Of a stretch of 64,000 nt of DNA, positions 8,189 through 16,346 are shown piece by piece. The DNA is from Leeia aquatica (GTDB taxonomy: Bacteria; Pseudomonadota; Gammaproteobacteria; Burkholderiales; Leeiaceae), in the NCBI RefSeq assembly GCF_012641365.1, contig NZ_JABAIM010000001.1:806001-870000 (forward strand), given 5' to 3'. Under the pieces are notes generated by a model that had not been told where the DNA came from, searched no databases, and worked only from the letters and a program-made list of their open reading frames with translations. Each line of letters starts with the position of its first letter. Within the stretch, counting starts at the first letter, position 1. A program made the translations under genes and the position numbers.

Positions 8189-8545
8189 ATGACCACCCTG
8201 CAGCAGCTCATCTCCGATCTGGAGCGCTTTGCCACGGAACGCGACTGGCAGCCCTTCCACACCCCCAAGAATCTGGCGATGGCGCTGAGTGTGGAAGCCG
8301 CCGAGCTGGTGGAAATCTTCCAGTGGGAAGACGGCCAGCGCCCCTTCGCCGATTACGACCTCGCCCAGCAAACCGCCACCCGTCACGAGGTGGCCGACAT
8401 CCTGCTCTACCTGCTGCGCTTTTGCAGTGTCACCGGCATCGACCCGCTGGCAGCAGCGGTAGAGAAAATGCGGCTGAACGCGGAAAAATACCCGGTCGAG
8501 ACCGCCAAGGGGCGGGCCAAGCAGGTGGGTAACGTGGCCGATTAA
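8189..8545 (+). CDS. MazG-like nucleotide pyrophosphohydrolase
   Basis: The 118-residue all-alpha protein has the metal-binding EAAELVEIFQW motif at about 36-46 and a second acidic helix EVADILLYLLRF at about 67-78. This is the pattern of the MazG/dCTP pyrophosphatase-like NTP-PPase family. These enzymes hydrolyse non-canonical or excess (d)NTPs to NMP and pyrophosphate, guarding the nucleotide pool. The length is typical of single-domain members. It appears monocistronic, with its own short upstream gap of 92 bp. Confidence 0.85.
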   Translation: MTTLQQLISDLERFATERDWQPFHTPKNLAMALSVEAAELVEIFQWEDGQRPFADYDLAQQTATRHEVADILLYLLRFCSVTGIDPLAAAVEKMRLNAEKYPVETAKGRAKQVGNVAD

Positions 8546-8617
8546 GCAAGCTGGCCGGATTGCTGCCGGGTGATCGCGGCGCTATCATGCCATTGTCTTG
8601 AAGCGCCCGGTCACCCC

Positions 8618-9931
8618 ATGTCCACACCCCTTCTGCGTCGCTGCACAGCCTTGCTGCTCCTGCTGGGAGGGGCCTGTGCGGGCATGGTACAAGCCGCCCC
8701 TGCCACACCAGCAGCGAATACCTTGTCCACCCCGGCGGAATGCGGGCTGGATGACGATGAACCGCCCTACCCCGGCGCCACCGCCACCGGCTATAAGGGC
8801 GCACTGGAGTCGGACCCGGTCTGGCACCGCAATGTGCGCAGCCGTCGTGGCCGCGATGGGCAGATGCAATTCCGCCTGCGCTGGCAGCGAACATGGTACG
8901 CATCGATTGAGCCCGTACACCTGCGGGGGCAAGCCTGGGCGTATATGATCCGGCAGCATGGCTGCCATCGTCTGCTCGATCCTCAAGGCCGGGCCTACCC
9001 GCTGCCGCCGTTTCGCGCCTTGTCGTACCCGTCCTTAACCCCATCGCCGCTCAGCGGCCTGCTGCGGTTTGAGACAGGCCGCATCGGCCAGGCGGTCTAC
9101 CACTACGCCCGCTTTGACCGGCGAGGCCGCCTGGCCGCCGTCTCCCCCCACACCTACAGCATGAGCTACAGCAGCTCCAGCCTGCCCACCGACGGGCTTA
9201 GCCCCCCACTGCTGGATGTGGTGATCCCCGCGCCAGACCGCCACGGCCTCCTCAATCTGACCACTTTGCGCGAAGTGATCGAACCGCGCTGGCTGGGCGT
9301 AGGCGGGATATGGCTGAACGGCCCTGACCGCGAGCCCCGCTACCTGCTGACGGATGACGGCCAGACCCGCACCGTGTACAGCCGGGAGGGGCAAGTGCTG
9401 CTGCGGGATATTCACGGCATCACCCTGCTTCCCCACGGGCTGCCGCCACGACCCGACACCCCCGCCAACGATCAGGCCGCGATGGTCATCACCCGGCAAG
9501 GTGGTGCCCAGTGTGAAGTGTATGATCTGGACCTCAAGCCCCTGCTCAGCCAGCCACACCGCACACGACACGGCAGCTGCCTGACCGCGCCAGACCAGAC
9601 TGGTGGCCTGGGGCTGGCCGGCGAAACCCCGGATGGCATCCTGCACTTCTACACCCGCCAGCCCGACGGCAGCTTGCGGCAAACCGGGCAGGTGAACGGC
9701 AGCCTGGCCGCCCTCACCCGCACCGGCAACGCCGTCACCCGCATCGACACCCCAGCCGGGCCGCGCTACCGCGTGTACACCTTCACCGCCCAGCCAACCC
9801 ACCCGCAGGATTTTGACGACTTCCGCGACCTCGGCTGCGGTTTTCATGAAGTCCGGCTCGGCGAGCAATGGCTCACCCTGCTACCCGACGGCAGCACTCG
9901 CACGGAACGGTATTTTCCGTTTAGTTGTTGA
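8618..9931 (+). CDS. exported protein of unknown function
   Basis: I do not recognise this 437-residue protein. The start at 8618 gives a clean signal peptide (residues 1 to about 27, ending GMVQAA), whereas an upstream in-frame ATG at 8570 would not. The mature part is rich in Pro, Arg and Asp, with repeated short beta-like units of the kind DGQTRTVYSREGQ and PDGSLRQTGQ. This suggests a beta-propeller or repeat beta fold similar to periplasmic WG-repeat-like proteins. Cysteines occur as isolated residues (AECG, GCHR, CEVYD, GSCL, LGCGF, FSC) that could form disulphides. No operon partners. Confidence 0.65.
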   Translation: MSTPLLRRCTALLLLLGGACAGMVQAAPATPAANTLSTPAECGLDDDEPPYPGATATGYKGALESDPVWHRNVRSRRGRDGQMQFRLRWQRTWYASIEPVHLRGQAWAYMIRQHGCHRLLDPQGRAYPLPPFRALSYPSLTPSPLSGLLRFETGRIGQAVYHYARFDRRGRLAAVSPHTYSMSYSSSSLPTDGLSPPLLDVVIPAPDRHGLLNLTTLREVIEPRWLGVGGIWLNGPDREPRYLLTDDGQTRTVYSREGQVLLRDIHGITLLPHGLPPRPDTPANDQAAMVITRQGGAQCEVYDLDLKPLLSQPHRTRHGSCLTAPDQTGGLGLAGETPDGILHFYTRQPDGSLRQTGQVNGSLAALTRTGNAVTRIDTPAGPRYRVYTFTAQPTHPQDFDDFRDLGCGFHEVRLGEQWLTLLPDGSTRTERYFPFSC

Positions 9932-10018
9932 GCGACATGAAGTCTCTTTAGGCTGACACCATAGTAAAAATGAGCCTGAGCCCTGCTTTTACACGCAGAT
10001 CCGACTTGTTTAGTCTCG

Positions 10019-11638
10019 CTATGCAGCCGGGGTCAGTCTGGGTGGCAGGGTCAGGGTAAAGGTTGTACAGCCAGGCTGGCTGTGAACGCGAATCTTGCCC
10101 CCCAAGGTCTGGGTGACGTTGTTGTAAACGATGTGCAGGCCGAGGCCTGAGCCTCCCTGACCAAAACGGGTGGTGAAGAATGGGTCGAAGATGCGGGGCA
10201 AGGCATCCTCCGGAATGCCATAGCCATCGTCGGTCACGCTGAGCTGGACCATGCCATCGCTCAGAACCTGTGCCTGGATGCGAACCTCGCCATGGTCGCG
10301 CTGCTGGAAGCCATGAATGACTGCGTTACTGACCAGATTGGTGATCACCTGTGACAACGGCCCCGGGTAGCTGTAGAGGCTGATCGTGTCCGGCACATCC
10401 TGCACAAAGCGGTAGGGCGACTTCTTGAAACCTGGCGTCAGGGTCAGCATGGTCTCCCGCACCAGCTCGTGCAGACTGAACGCTCGGAGCTGGATGCTGC
10501 TGCAATCCACCGCGACCTGTTTGAAGCTGGCCACCAGATCCCCGGCCCGCAGCAGATTGCGTTCCAGAATATCGGCCCCCTCCTGCATCTCCTGCAGGAA
10601 TTGCCCCAGCTCGCTGCGCTTGAGGTGGCCTTGCTGGAACTGCTCCAGAAACTTCAGGGTCAAGTCCTTCATGGTACTGGCGGCGATGACACCGTTGCCT
10701 ACCGGCGTATTGAGCTCATGCGCCACCCCAGCCACCAGCGCACCGAGAGCCGCCATTTTTTCACGTTCGACCAGCTCCTGCTGCGTCTGGTGCAGGGCTT
10801 CGATGGTGGTGCCCAGTTCCATATTGGCCTGCTCCAGCAGATCGCCCCGCGCGTTCAGGCGATGGCGCATCAGATCCATCACTGCCAGCAGGCTGTGCTG
10901 ATCGCCGGGGCGTAATTCAATATCCCGGTGCACGTCGCCCTCGGCAATCTGTCTTGCGACTTGCATGGCATAGCTGGGCTCTCCTCCCAGTTGCCGCAGC
11001 AGGGATCGGGCCAGTCGTACCGTCAGGTACAAGCCGGCCAGCAAGGCCAGCACCGTCAACGCCAGCATGACGGTGTTCACCCGGTAGTAAGTACTGTCTA
11101 ATGCCTTGCTGCGTGCCAGCATCAGCTGCCGGTGGTGCTGCTTGAGCCGGTTCAGCAAGGCAAAGTATTGCAACTGGTAGGGATGCACATCGACCAGTAG
11201 CAAATTACGCGCTTCACTGAGGGGAGATTCTCGGATCAGGCGGATGAAATCATCCTGGTTGACGCGATACGCGGAATCGACGATGTCGATCTCGCGCAGG
11301 ATGGCCTGCTCTTCGGCATCACGAAAAGATTCATGCAGTTGCTTGAGCGATGTGAGCAGCCGGGCATTGGCCGCAGCGATGGTGTCCAGCTCGTTCTGTA
11401 CCGCCCCACCCTCGCGCAGAAACAGGGTATTGCGCATGCTGAGTGCAATGGTATTGAGGTGGCCCAGCGTATCGTCTACCAGCTGAGACTTGGGGTAGTC
11501 TTCCTCGACCAGCCGATCCGTATTCTGGCGGAACTGCTCAAAGCCGAGCATGCCCACCACGACCACCGCCATCAGCAAACCCAGAATCGCCCCGAAACAC
11601 AGGCCCAGCCGGTAGCGCAGGCTGACCACCCGCGGCAT
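10019..11638 (-). CDS. Membrane sensor histidine kinase
   Basis: The 539-residue kinase has a TM segment at about 11-33, a periplasmic four-helix-type sensor region to about 185, a second TM at about 190-210, and a HAMP-like linker. A dimerisation helix follows with the phospho-acceptor His307 in GVAHELNTPVGN. The ATPase has an N box NLVSNAVIHGF, G1 DDGYGIP and G2 GGSGLGLHIVYN. No receiver domain and no adjacent response regulator were seen. Its gene starts just after the binding-protein gene at 11668-12657; an alternative TTG start at 11671 would overlap that gene's stop (TTGA). The pairing suggests the binding protein presents its ligand to this sensor, LuxP-LuxQ style, which is inference. 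Confidence 0.85.
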   Translation of the reverse strand: MPRVVSLRYRLGLCFGAILGLLMAVVVVGMLGFEQFRQNTDRLVEEDYPKSQLVDDTLGHLNTIALSMRNTLFLREGGAVQNELDTIAAANARLLTSLKQLHESFRDAEEQAILREIDIVDSAYRVNQDDFIRLIRESPLSEARNLLLVDVHPYQLQYFALLNRLKQHHRQLMLARSKALDSTYYRVNTVMLALTVLALLAGLYLTVRLARSLLRQLGGEPSYAMQVARQIAEGDVHRDIELRPGDQHSLLAVMDLMRHRLNARGDLLEQANMELGTTIEALHQTQQELVEREKMAALGALVAGVAHELNTPVGNGVIAASTMKDLTLKFLEQFQQGHLKRSELGQFLQEMQEGADILERNLLRAGDLVASFKQVAVDCSSIQLRAFSLHELVRETMLTLTPGFKKSPYRFVQDVPDTISLYSYPGPLSQVITNLVSNAVIHGFQQRDHGEVRIQAQVLSDGMVQLSVTDDGYGIPEDALPRIFDPFFTTRFGQGGSGLGLHIVYNNVTQTLGGKIRVHSQPGCTTFTLTLPPRLTPAA

Positions 11639-11667
11639 GCGGGTCAGCTCACGCACCTGGTGCCGTA

Positions 11668-12657
11668 TCAAGGGGCAGCCTTTTCCGCGCCGAACACCGT
11701 CCGTTTGGCCACCGGCAGCCATTCATTCACATTCATGCTGGTTGCGTTCAGAACAGGCACCAGAATCTGCTTGGCCGCCGGTTTACCCTGGATCGCATCC
11801 AGCAGCGCAGCGGCAGACTGGGTTCCCATCAGGTAAGGCTGCTGCATGCCCACCGCCACCAGATTACCTTGCTTCAGTTGGTCCACAAATTCTGGAATGC
11901 CATCGTAAGACCCAACCACCACTTGCTTGAGTTTGCCACTTCTCGACAGCACCTTCAGTGCCCCCAGTGTGGGTTTGTCCACTTCCACAAACAGCGCACT
12001 CAAGCCAGGATGCGCCTTGAGGATGTCCTCGACAAACTGCTCGGTTTCCTCAATGGTGTAGCTCTTCATCTGCCGCAGCGCCACCTGATTGGTGAATCCG
12101 GCTTCCTTCATGGCGTCAACAAAGCCATTGGTACGGTCCTGCCCGTTCTTGCGCGTGAGCTCAATGGTACACAGCGCAAATTCCGGGTTACTGACATTAC
12201 GCGCCTTCAAGGCCGCCGCCACCGCCTGCCCCACGTTGTACGCCCCCCGATAATTGTCGGATTTGACGTAGGACACGTACTCGCCGCCGTTGGTCCCGAT
12301 GTCGGCAATCACCACCGGAATGCGTGCCTTGCTGGTGAGGGCCAGCATGCGCTGTGCCGAAAGGCTGTCGATAGGCGACAGCACAATGCCACTGGCCTGT
12401 GCACGAATGGCCGCCTGGATATGCTCAGTCTGCTTCGCCTCACTGTTCTGGCTATCCAGCACCTGATACTGGAAACCCCGCTGCGCTGCACCGGTCTTGA
12501 CCCCCAAGCCCAGCGTTCGCCAGAACGGCAAATCCAGCCCCGGCGTAATGTAATAGATCACCTTGCCCGCCGCCCATGCTGCCCCCGGCAACATCAGCAA
12601 CAAGGCCAGGCACAGCAACACCCGCCGAACCGGGCTGACGCTCCACCGTAGCAGCAT
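11668..12657 (-). CDS. Periplasmic sugar-binding-type solute-binding protein
   Basis: The 329-residue protein has a signal peptide (about 1-29, ending PGAAWAAG). It then follows the LacI/ribose-binding-protein fold (Peripla_BP_4): two Rossmann-like lobes with VIYYITPGLDLPFWRTLG, ASGIVLSPID, IPVVIADIG, LSALFVEVDKPTLGAL and VVVGSYDG motifs. The start at 12657 follows GAGGTGG; a start at 12702 would lengthen the N-region. No permease or ATPase is near. The downstream gene is a histidine kinase, so it is likely a sensing accessory rather than a transport component. It could alternatively serve a transporter coded elsewhere. The ligand is unknown, probably a sugar or AI-2-like molecule. Confidence 0.8.
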   Translation of the reverse strand: MLLRWSVSPVRRVLLCLALLLMLPGAAWAAGKVIYYITPGLDLPFWRTLGLGVKTGAAQRGFQYQVLDSQNSEAKQTEHIQAAIRAQASGIVLSPIDSLSAQRMLALTSKARIPVVIADIGTNGGEYVSYVKSDNYRGAYNVGQAVAAALKARNVSNPEFALCTIELTRKNGQDRTNGFVDAMKEAGFTNQVALRQMKSYTIEETEQFVEDILKAHPGLSALFVEVDKPTLGALKVLSRSGKLKQVVVGSYDGIPEFVDQLKQGNLVAVGMQQPYLMGTQSAAALLDAIQGKPAAKQILVPVLNATSMNVNEWLPVAKRTVFGAEKAAP

Positions 12658-12736
12658 GATCCACCTCGCCTGAACACCATACACCCCGCCGCCTTCCACC
12701 ATCCAGGCAGGCCCTGCAGGGATCGGGACAGCACAT

Positions 12737-12762
12737 CTTGCCTGTACTCTAGTACAAGCAAG
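12737..12762. promoter_or_regulatory. 12-bp inverted repeat upstream of binding-protein/kinase operon
   Basis: CTTGCCTGTACT (12737-12748) and AGTACAAGCAAG (12751-12762) pair at 11 of 12 positions across a 2-bp gap, about 80 bp before the binding-protein start. The compact symmetry suggests an operator for a dimeric regulator. No other gene candidate lies in this 240-bp gap (12658-12897), so it probably controls the minus-strand operon or the exonuclease on the plus strand. Confidence 0.45.
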
Positions 12763-12897
12763 GTGCTTGCGCGACAGTAAGCGACTGAAGGTTCATATGA
12801 CTGGCGGCTCATGCGCTACCGGGGGAAATGAGCCAGACTGTGGGAACCCCCTGCCGGGCAGTGAGGTCTTAGCCTGCCCGTTACCCCGTCAGACCAC

Positions 12898-13476
12898 ATG
12901 CGCATGGATCACCCTTACACCCCCACCCACTATCTGCTGGTCGATTTTGAAGCCACCTGTTGCGACCAGGGCAGCGTGCCACGGCAGGAGATGGAGATCA
13001 TCGAGGTGGGCGCGGTGATGGTGGACTCAGCCTCGCTGGGGATGGTGGGGGAGTTTCAATCCTTTGTGCGACCGCAGCGCCACCCACGGCTGACCGCCTT
13101 TTGTAGCAGGCTGACCCATATCACGCAGGCGGAGGTGGACGCCGCGCCGACCTTCCCCGAAGTCTGCGCACGCTGGAAAACCTGGCTGGGCGGGTTTCCG
13201 GATTACCTGTTTTGCTCGTGGGGCGACTATGACCGCACGCAGCTGGAGCAGGATTGCGCCTTGCACCGGGTGCCTTACCCGATGCGCTCCGGCCATCTGA
13301 ACGTGAAACGGCAGTTTGCCCGCCAGCAGCACCTTCCCCGCCCACTGGGGCTGGGTCAGGCGGTCGCGCTGGCCGGGCTGACCTTCATTGGCACCCACCA
13401 CCGCGGCATCGACGATGCCCGCAACATCGCCCAGCTGCTGCCGTTTATCTTTGGTGAGGCGCGGGTGCCACGGTAA
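12898..13476 (+). CDS. DEDDh 3'-5' exonuclease
   Basis: The 192-residue nuclease begins with the Exo I motif YLLVDFEATC (Asp16 and Glu18), then EIIEVGAVMVD. A central SWGDYDRTQLEQD is the Exo II region, and HRGIDDARNIAQLL carries the His and Asp of the DEDDh active site. This is the pattern of the KapD/ERI-1-like exonuclease subfamily, which trims 3' ends of RNA or DNA. Start alternatives ATG 12898 and ATG 12904 are equally placed. Single gene; it shares a bidirectional terminator with the phosphatase gene that converges on it. Confidence 0.85.
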   Translation: MRMDHPYTPTHYLLVDFEATCCDQGSVPRQEMEIIEVGAVMVDSASLGMVGEFQSFVRPQRHPRLTAFCSRLTHITQAEVDAAPTFPEVCARWKTWLGGFPDYLFCSWGDYDRTQLEQDCALHRVPYPMRSGHLNVKRQFARQQHLPRPLGLGQAVALAGLTFIGTHHRGIDDARNIAQLLPFIFGEARVPR

Positions 13477-13490
13477 GGTCGTCATCGTAA

Positions 13491-13520
13491 TAAAAAAGGC
13501 GGGCCGCAGCCCGCCGTTTT
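13491..13520. terminator. Bidirectional rho-independent terminator
   Basis: GGCGGGC (13498-13504), loop CGCA, GCCCGCC (13509-13515), flanked by an A-run on the left and TTTT on the right. It can end transcription from both the exonuclease (plus) and the phosphatase (minus). Confidence 0.8.
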
Positions 13521-13540
13521 ACCTTGACTGCCACACCGGC

Positions 13541-14608
13541 TTACTGAATCTCTTCCGGTTTCACCACGACCCAGTTCTTGTCTGCCGTCACGGCCTGGCC
13601 CAGGGCCTGCTGGCGTTTGGCGGATTCTTCCCACCATTTCTGCATTTGCGGCATGTATTTGGCCTTGCGGTTCACCCACACGCGCATGCCGCCCTTTTCC
13701 ACGTCCACGCCGTTGAGCAGCATGTAGCCGTCGGAGATGGGGGTATCACCGCCCACCAGGATCGGCTTCTTCCATTGATCGATCCAGCCGAGGATGGTGC
13801 CCATCTTGCCTTCGTACCAGGTCATCGGGTTCATCAGGTAGGGGGTCAGGGTCAGGTCGAGGTTACGCGTCTGATCGTACTTGCCTTTCTTGATCTGCAG
13901 GCGGGAGGTGGTGAGCTCGCCGGTCTTGTTGTCCTTTAGCAGCAGGTTCACGCCGATCACGTTTTGCGGCTTGGCGTTGTAACCGTACTTCGGATCGGCT
14001 GCCACCATGCGCACCAGCTCTTCGCTGGCGGCGGTCATCACATAGACCTCAATGCCGTTTTCCTGCAGCTTGTTGTACAGCTCCTGCATGCCGCTGTAGA
14101 TTTTGGGCGGGTTGACCGTACCTTCCACCACCTTGCCTTCGCTGTAGTACTTGATGGGGATGGGCTTGTTGTAGGCCATCAGCTCATCCACATAGCCTTT
14201 GAGCTCTTTCAGCGTCAGGCCGGAGAACACTTGCGCCACCCAGGGGTAGCACACCAGATCGTCCACCTCGCACATGCGGTAGTAGTAGGAATTGAGGCTT
14301 TCCTTGAATTCCGGCGTGTCCTTGAAGGGCAGCAGCTTCAGCGAGGGGTCCAGCTTGTCGCGGGTGAGCACGCCCTTCATCTCCAGAAAGGGCAGTAGCG
14401 ATTCTTCCAGGTCGTAGCGGTAGCTGGTGTTGTCCATGTCGAACACCGCATAGGCCCCTTTGTTGGCATTGCTCGCAATCAGGGCATTCAGCTTGGCCGC
14501 GGCTTCCGGTGGCCAGTGTTTCAGTTCAGTGGCTCCAGCCAGGCCGGTGGCTCCGGTGGTGAGCGCGGCCAGTACGGCAGCCTGCATCCAGCGTTTGATC
14601 CCCTTCAT
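13541..14608 (-). CDS. pchP: Phosphorylcholine phosphatase (PchP-like HAD phosphatase)
   Basis: The 355-residue periplasmic enzyme has a signal peptide (about 1-26) followed by HAD motif I FDMDNTSYRYDLEES (Asp57 nucleophile, Asp59), motif II YVMTAASEELV, and motif IV GGDTPISDGYML. The text around motif I and SYYYRMCEVDDLVCYPWVAQVFSG closely recalls the Pseudomonas phosphorylcholine phosphatase PchP. PchP frees choline from phosphocholine after phospholipase C attack on host lipids. The start at 14608 is preferred because it begins the signal peptide; longer starts at 14719 or 14671 precede it. Divergent from a DeoR regulator. It fits the sarcosine catabolic genes at 27-32 kb. Confidence 0.85.
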   Translation of the reverse strand: MKGIKRWMQAAVLAALTTGATGLAGATELKHWPPEAAAKLNALIASNANKGAYAVFDMDNTSYRYDLEESLLPFLEMKGVLTRDKLDPSLKLLPFKDTPEFKESLNSYYYRMCEVDDLVCYPWVAQVFSGLTLKELKGYVDELMAYNKPIPIKYYSEGKVVEGTVNPPKIYSGMQELYNKLQENGIEVYVMTAASEELVRMVAADPKYGYNAKPQNVIGVNLLLKDNKTGELTTSRLQIKKGKYDQTRNLDLTLTPYLMNPMTWYEGKMGTILGWIDQWKKPILVGGDTPISDGYMLLNGVDVEKGGMRVWVNRKAKYMPQMQKWWEESAKRQQALGQAVTADKNWVVVKPEEIQ

Positions 14609-14663
14609 TGCGGCACTCCTTGTAGTGTCGACCTTTACACAGGTCGGTTCAGCGGCGGTGTCC

Positions 14664-14726
14664 TTGTGCATTTGCACTTCACAAAATGCACAAAAGTACA
14701 ATATTGCACATATAAGCACAAAAACA
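14664..14726. promoter_or_regulatory. Cluster of GCACAA/TTGTGC half-sites
   Basis: Within this AT-rich 63 bp between the phosphatase and the DeoR gene, half-sites recur on both strands: TTGTGCA (14664-14670), TTGCAC, TGCACAAAA (14688-14696), TTGCACA (14704-14710) and GCACAAAA. Repeated half-sites in a divergent promoter are consistent with binding by the adjacent DeoR-type repressor. Site identity is inferred. Confidence 0.4.
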
Positions 14727-14860
14727 ACACCAAAGCGACGCTTACCCTATCCAAACCCGACCTCGCTTGCACCGCGATACCGCCCGCCCCACAATGGGTC
14801 TGCACACCTGCCACGCCCAAGGGGGCACACACAGAACACCGCAGGCACGAGGAGAGGCTT

Positions 14861-15628
14861 ATGTGGCATCAGGAACGGCACCAGCGCATCCGCGCCCTGC
14901 TGGCAACCCAGCAGCGGGTGAGTACCGACCGTATCGTGGCGGAGCTGGGGGTCTCGCGTGAAACCGTGCGGCGCGATCTGCTGGAGATGGAGGCGGCAGG
15001 CAGCTTGAAACGGGTGCACGGTGGTGCCATCCGGGTAGAGGACGAAGCACCGATTGCCGAGCGCGCACAGAGCAAGGTGCAAGCCAAGCGGGCGCTGGCG
15101 CGCGCTGCCGTCGGCCTGCTCAGCGAGGGACAAACTGTGTTCATCGACGCGGGCACCACCACCGCGCTGCTGGCAGAAGAGCTGGCACGGCTGGCCAACC
15201 TCACCATCATCACCAATGCCATCGACGTGGCATTGGCGCTACGGGGCAGTGAAGGCCAGCCGCCCCGCCATGAGGTGATCCTGCTCGGCGGCCAGCCCAA
15301 CCCGCGCGCCCCGGCCACCATTGGTGCGCAGACGGTGGCTGAGATCGCCCGCTACCGTGCCGACCTCGCCCTGCTCTCCCCGGTGGGTATCGAAGTCGAA
15401 TTCGGTGCCAGCAGCTATGACGCACAAGAGGCCGCCGTCGCCCGCGCCATGGCCGAGCACGCCCAGCAGCGCATCCTGCTCGCCGACTACAGCAAGATCG
15501 GCCTGCGCAGCCGCATCAGCTGGTGCCGCAGTGCCGACATCCACTGCCTGATCACCAACCAGCGCGCCGAGCTGGAAACCAGCTTCAGCCAGCTGCAGCA
15601 GGCGGTACAGCGGGTGATCCGGGTCTAG
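14861..15628 (+). CDS. DeoR family transcriptional regulator
   Basis: The 255-residue repressor has the DeoR helix-turn-helix at about 6-56 (RIVAELGVSRETVRRDLLEME, then LKRVHGGA). The sugar-phosphate-sensing DeoRC domain follows, with VFIDAGTTTALLAEEL, LTIITNA and DYSKIG motifs. The ATG at 14861 follows GGAGAGG; the reading frame is open 345 bases further upstream but without comparable signals. It is divergent from the phosphorylcholine phosphatase and is the likely regulator of that gene, although DeoR proteins usually respond to phosphorylated sugars or glycerol-3-phosphate. A glycerol or lipid-headgroup metabolite would be a fitting ligand (inference). Confidence 0.85.
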   Translation: MWHQERHQRIRALLATQQRVSTDRIVAELGVSRETVRRDLLEMEAAGSLKRVHGGAIRVEDEAPIAERAQSKVQAKRALARAAVGLLSEGQTVFIDAGTTTALLAEELARLANLTIITNAIDVALALRGSEGQPPRHEVILLGGQPNPRAPATIGAQTVAEIARYRADLALLSPVGIEVEFGASSYDAQEAAVARAMAEHAQQRILLADYSKIGLRSRISWCRSADIHCLITNQRAELETSFSQLQQAVQRVIRV

Positions 15629-15792
15629 CGACAGCGTGCCTTTCGTGTAGAGTGGAAGGCAATATAAACCGCCCCGATTACATCATGTCGCACGGATGGC
15701 CTCACAAGAGCGGGTCGCCCCCCCTCTACCCCAGCACACCCTGCCTTAGTCCCTTCCTTCGCATGGGTTATCCAGAGCGCTATTCACATGTA

Positions 15793-15830
15793 ACAGCGTG
15801 ACCTATCACGCTGTCTTTTGTCTTGTTTTT
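15793..15830 (+). terminator. Rho-independent terminator (probable)
   Basis: ACAGCGTGA (15793-15801) and TCACGCTGT (15806-15814) form a 9-bp perfect stem with a CCTA loop, followed by the T-rich run CTTTTGTCTTGTTTTT. It lies 165 bp after the DeoR gene and isolates the RiPP-like locus from it. Confidence 0.7.
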
Positions 15831-15890
15831 ACCACAGCAAAAAGAATGTGGGCATGCCTTTATTGCCGCATCAATACACGATTTCATAAA

Positions 15891-15919
15891 TTGATATCTT
15901 TTGTTTAACAAATTTTAAT
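15891..15919 (+). promoter_or_regulatory. Candidate sigma-70 promoter of RiPP-like locus
   Basis: TTGATA (15891-15896), a 17-bp spacer, then TTTAAT (15914-15919) in an AT-rich stretch. This would give a leader of roughly 130 nt before the precursor gene at 16057. By eye only. Confidence 0.4.
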
Positions 15920-16056
15920 AATTTAGTCAGTGAAATTGCTTGAATAGCAAAGGCGCGCGCATGACGATAGACACGGGCCCACCCGGCTGAGGCTATCCAA
16001 AGCAGGATGTGGTCCTGTCGTACAAAGCCCATCATTACAAAACCTGGAGGCAACAC

Positions 16057-16296
16057 ATGACTGCATCAACAAGCCGTACGCTGGCCCATCAACTCGCACA
16101 GAACCTGAGCGCGCAAGAACTGGAACAAGTCGCAGGAGGCTTCAATCCCAACGGAAATTATGCCTCGCCGGGCTGGAACGAACGCACGCTGACCAATCCA
16201 TTTGAGTTCAGCTGGCAGTGGAATGAATCCACCCACAGCTATCAGTCGCAGCTCACCATCGTCCACAGCAGCATCGACAACATCGTGCATGGCTGA
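16057..16296 (+). CDS. Putative graspetide-like RiPP precursor with Gly-Gly leader
   Basis: The 79-residue peptide has an excellent ribosome site (CTGGAGG, 7 nt before ATG). Residues 1-28 resemble a double-glycine leader: LSAQELEQVAGG at 17-28, the signature cut by C39-type peptidases. The remainder (29-79) is hydrophilic and rich in Ser/Thr (37, 44, 46, 52, 58, 59, 61, 64, 67, 71, 72) plus acidic residues Glu42, Glu50, Glu57 and Asp74. These are the side chains that ATP-grasp ligases join as esters or amides in graspetides. It has no Cys and no canonical microviridin core. The very next gene, 50 bp on, is an ATP-grasp ligase. No protease or transporter gene is beside it. Precursor identity is inferred from context and architecture. 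Confidence 0.65.
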   Translation: MTASTSRTLAHQLAQNLSAQELEQVAGGFNPNGNYASPGWNERTLTNPFEFSWQWNESTHSYQSQLTIVHSSIDNIVHG

Positions 16297-16304
16297 AGCA
16301 CGCT

Positions 16305-16324
16305 GCCCCCTCTTTGGAGGGGGC
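16305..16324 (+). other. Strong stem-loop between precursor and ligase genes
   Basis: GCCCCCTC (16305-16312), loop TTTG, GAGGGGGC (16317-16324): eight G-C-rich pairs directly after the precursor stop. No U-tract follows, so it is more likely a processing or mRNA-stability hairpin than a full terminator. Such a structure would keep the precursor more abundant than the enzyme. Confidence 0.55.
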
Positions 16325-16346
16325 CCCCGGACACAGGACACCAGAT

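Larger units (their letters stand above)
15629..16056. other. 428-bp gap upstream of RiPP-like locus
   Basis: No convincing gene. It holds the hairpin at 15793-15814 and a marked AT-rich stretch at about 15830-15950 containing a candidate promoter. The rest is unassigned. The composition drop contrasts with the GC-rich genes on both sides. Confidence 0.6.

Noticed and set aside
16305..16324. Stem-loop after the precursor as a rho-independent terminator
   Set aside because: There is no T-run after the stem; it is listed as a structural element instead.
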